Source of the DNA: CAZRZN01 sp964604565
GTDB taxonomy: Bacteria > Pseudomonadota > Alphaproteobacteria > Rhodobacterales > Rhodobacteraceae
Assembly (NCBI GenBank): GCA_964604565.1
Contig: CAZRZN010000217.1
Coordinates: 1-7,367 of the forward strand
DNA: 7,367 bases
Reading direction: 5' to 3'
Part shown: in pieces, positions 5,486-7,367 of the stretch
Layout: every line of letters starts with the position of its first letter
Position numbering within the stretch: position 1 is the stretch's first letter
Position numbers and translations under genes: made by a program
The notes under the pieces: generated by a model
Database searches by the model: none
Told to the model about the DNA's origin: nothing
Seen by the model: the letters and a program-made list of their open reading frames with translations, nothing else

Positions 5486-6409
5486 TTACATGGCATCGGC
5501 GGGCCGCGCGCTCAATTCCTGCGCAATTCCGGCGGCCAGCCGGGCATTGTTCAGAACAAGCGCGATATTCGCATCCAGAGAGCGCCCTTCGGTCAGTTCG
5601 TAGATGCGTTGCAGCAGGTAGGGTGTCAACGCCTTGCCCGAAATGCCATGGGTCACGGCGTCCCGGTTTGCCTCGGCTATGATCGGCGCCAGCGTCTCGC
5701 GCGGGATCTCGGCCTCCGCCGGGATCGGATTGGCGATCAATTGCCCGCCGGGCAGGCCAAGCGCGGCGCGCATCCGGTGCGCCGCGGCAATCTCGGCCGG
5801 GGTGTCGGCGCGCAGCGGTGCGCGCAGCCCGGCGTCGCGCGACCAGAAGGCAGGAAGATGATCCTGCCCGTAGGCCAGTACCGGCACGCCCAGGGTTTCC
5901 AGCACTTCGAGCGTCTTTGGCAGATCCAGGATCGCCTTGGCGCCGGCAGCCACGACCGTGACGGGCGTCTGCGCCAGTTCCTGAAGATCCGCCGATATGT
6001 CGAAGGAGTTCTCCGCGCCCCGGTGAACGCCGCCGATCCCGCCGGTTGCAAAACAGGCGATGCCTGCCAGATGCGCCGCGATCATCGTCGCCGCGACGGT
6101 CGTTGCCCCGGTTCCGCCGCGCGCCAAGCATACCGCGATATCGGCGCGCGACAGTTTGGCCACCTGCCGCGCCTGCGCCAGCGCCGCAAGCTGCGCGTCC
6201 TCCAGTCCCACATGCAGGCGCCCGTCGATGACCGCGATGGTTGCCGGCGTCGCGCCTGCTTCTGTCACGGTGGCCTCCACCCGGCGGGCCACGTCCAGGT
6301 TCTGCGGCCAAGGCATGCCATGGGTGACAATGGTGCTTTCCAGCGCGACGACGGGCTGTCCGGCGTCAAGCGCTTCTGCGACGGCGGCGGAACGGTGAAT
6401 TTGGATCAT
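5486..6409 (-). CDS. psuG: Pseudouridine-5'-phosphate glycosidase
   Basis: A 307-residue cytoplasmic enzyme, close to the usual 305-312. It splits the C-C glycosidic bond of pseudouridine 5'-phosphate, giving uracil and ribose 5-phosphate; the family uses Mn2+. Diagnostic motifs in order: VALESTIVTHGMPWPQN (21-37), GGTGATTVAATM (98-109), GGIGGVHRGAE (123-133), SFDISADLQEL (135-145), AAGAKAILD (154-162), ANPIP (226-230), SGKALTPYLL (257-266) and NIALVLNNA (281-289). Glu24, Asp141 and Lys158 align with the E. coli catalytic and metal-binding residues E31, D149 and K166. The start is the ATG within the 4-nt ATGA overlap with the psuK stop, with GGAG 10 nt upstream inside psuK, so translation should be coupled. 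The same frame runs open a further 285 nt upstream inside psuK, but that part is an antiphase artefact. Confidence 0.95.
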   Translation of the reverse strand: MIQIHRSAAVAEALDAGQPVVALESTIVTHGMPWPQNLDVARRVEATVTEAGATPATIAVIDGRLHVGLEDAQLAALAQARQVAKLSRADIAVCLARGGTGATTVAATMIAAHLAGIACFATGGIGGVHRGAENSFDISADLQELAQTPVTVVAAGAKAILDLPKTLEVLETLGVPVLAYGQDHLPAFWSRDAGLRAPLRADTPAEIAAAHRMRAALGLPGGQLIANPIPAEAEIPRETLAPIIAEANRDAVTHGISGKALTPYLLQRIYELTEGRSLDANIALVLNNARLAAGIAQELSARPADAM

Positions 6410-7299
6410 GCTGGGATATCTCCGGAAACATAAGTGGCGGCAGCCATCAGGGCAGTGCGCAATGCGGTTGGCCGATCCTGTCCGGCGCGTTCGGCGGCGA
6501 TATGGGCGGCCATGAAGGTGTCTCCGGCGCCTGTGATGCGGGCCACGCGGACCGACCGAGGCGTTTCGGTGATCCGGCCATGCGCGTCCGCGTCGCAACA
6601 GGGGCGCCCGCCGTCCGTCACCAGCACCCGCTCGGCCCCCGCCGCGATCAACTGCGCGGCGGCCTCCGGCGCGGTGGGGAACTCCGTGCCGCAAAGCAGG
6701 CCCGCCTCTTCAAGATTGACGTAGAGCGTTCCGCGCCCGCCAGAGACAAAGACCGACAGCCGCCGCGCCTTGCCGGGACTGGCCGGCGCAATCCGCAGAT
6801 CGGCCGCCGCAAGGGCAGGATGCCGCGCGATCTCGGCAAGCAAGGCCTCCGTCAGGTTGCCGTCGAGCGCGATCAACCCTTCGTAGGGTGCCTCGGGACT
6901 GCCAAGCGGCCCGTTGGTCAGCGGCGTCAGGATGCGCGCGCCGGCAGCCTCAAGGGAATGGGCATCGGCGATCGCGGCGATCAGGCCGTTTTCAGCCTCG
7001 ATTGCCATGTAGCGATCGGTCGGCAGATCCTCCGCACGGGTCATGTAAGTGATGTCCAGACCCAGCCGCCGGCATTCCGCGGTCAGCGTCTCGCCCTCCA
7101 GGTCGCGCCCGACGACTGACAGGAGAGCGGGGCGCAAACCCAGACCGGCCAGTGTCACAGCGATGTTCAGCGCGACCCCTCCCGGCAGACGGGTGATGTG
7201 GCCGGGCATGTCGTTGCCCATGCGCATCCCCACCGGCGCCCGTCCGATCATGTCCCACAGGACAGAGCCGATGCAGAGGATATCAGGGGACATACGCAT
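6406..7299 (-). CDS. psuK: Pseudouridine kinase (PfkB family)
   Basis: A PfkB/ribokinase-family sugar kinase, 297 residues from the chosen start. It shows the N-terminal strand DILCIGSVLWDMIGR (6-20), the glycine pair PGGVALNIAVTLAGLG (39-54), and the C-terminal signature TGAGDTF (256-262) with the catalytic base Asp260. Sequence alone would allow other PfkB sugar kinases, but the ATGA overlap with psuG and the SVLWDMIGR start identify pseudouridine kinase, which makes pseudouridine 5'-phosphate for PsuG. The start is uncertain. ATG 7299 and ATG 7293 are both possible, and TTG 7329 is in frame, but none has a clear Shine-Dalgarno; ATG 7299 is given because the family begins just before DILxIG. 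No nucleoside transporter is seen in the window, though one could lie to the right of it. Confidence 0.88.
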   Translation of the reverse strand: MRMSPDILCIGSVLWDMIGRAPVGMRMGNDMPGHITRLPGGVALNIAVTLAGLGLRPALLSVVGRDLEGETLTAECRRLGLDITYMTRAEDLPTDRYMAIEAENGLIAAIADAHSLEAAGARILTPLTNGPLGSPEAPYEGLIALDGNLTEALLAEIARHPALAAADLRIAPASPGKARRLSVFVSGGRGTLYVNLEEAGLLCGTEFPTAPEAAAQLIAAGAERVLVTDGGRPCCDADAHGRITETPRSVRVARITGAGDTFMAAHIAAERAGQDRPTALRTALMAAATYVSGDIPA

Positions 7300-7303
7300 G
7301 ACA

Positions 7304-7332
7304 GCGTTTTGGCGTGAGAGGCAGGCCAACGC
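7304..7332. promoter_or_regulatory. Imperfect inverted repeat just upstream of psuK
   Basis: GCGTTTTGGC (7304-7313) and GCCAACGC (7325-7332) form an imperfect inverted repeat: 8 matching pairs with a 2-nt T insertion in one arm. In the psuK mRNA it would fold just before the start codon. It may be an operator or a leader hairpin that masks initiation. No promoter boxes are clear this close to the window edge. Confidence 0.3.
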
Positions 7333-7367
7333 AAGAGGCGCCGCACCGACGGTGGGGGCTCAACGGG

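Noticed and set aside
5486..6694. 402-residue reading of psuG with a 95-residue extension
   Set aside because: The extension lies inside psuK in another frame, is Arg/Gly-rich, and the family starts at MIQIHRS.
7313..7326. CCTGCCTC in the psuK leader, shared with the small RNA seed, as a decoy or sponge
   Set aside because: It has the same sense as the sRNA seed, so it cannot pair with it; an 8-mer coincidence is the simplest explanation.

Overview
The window is GC-rich DNA with dense coding and the gene content of an alphaproteobacterium. The closest fit is a marine or soil member of the Rhodobacterales (Roseobacter-like). This is an inference from protein families: a YejA-type peptide-binding protein, a D-3-hydroxybutyrate dehydrogenase, a PsuK/PsuG pair and a DUF502 membrane protein. 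No rRNA or other taxonomic marker is present, and the genus cannot be told. There are no tRNAs, insertion sequences, CRISPR arrays or prophage genes; it reads as ordinary chromosome.

Layout. Positions 1-148 hold nothing I can support. On the minus strand, a YejA-like periplasmic peptide-binding protein (323-2143) is followed 60 nt downstream by a 37-residue entericidin-type lipoprotein gene (149-262). The intergenic region 2144-2514 is the most interesting part. It carries a minus-strand promoter for the binding protein, a divergent plus-strand promoter, a second hairpin, a strong intrinsic terminator at 2307-2332 and a palindrome upstream of the next gene. The promoter, hairpin and terminator together look like a complete small RNA gene of about 75 nt (2258-2332). 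On the plus strand follow bdhA (2515-3288) and a patatin-like lipase (3357-4397), very likely one operon. A 242-nt convergent gap (4398-4639) holds only weak hairpins. The right third is a minus-strand operon: psuK (7299-6406), psuG (6409-5486, 4-nt overlap with psuK) and a DUF502 membrane protein (5416-4640).

How the genes work together. bdhA oxidises D-3-hydroxybutyrate to acetoacetate, the last step of polyhydroxybutyrate mobilisation; the co-transcribed patatin may supply or remodel a lipid or polyester substrate, but that is inference. PsuK phosphorylates pseudouridine and PsuG splits the product to uracil and ribose 5-phosphate, which salvages RNA breakdown products. The YejA-like protein would capture peptides for an ABC permease that is not in the window.

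The most novel candidate is the small RNA. Its single-stranded region contains CCUGCCUCA. Parts of this are complementary to the Shine-Dalgarno regions of both divergent genes: 8 nt at the entericidin gene and 7 nt at the binding-protein gene. This suggests a locally encoded post-transcriptional regulator of a peptide-uptake gene, but the matches are short and could be chance. The second candidate is a DxNxDG calcium-loop-like insertion in the DUF502 protein.
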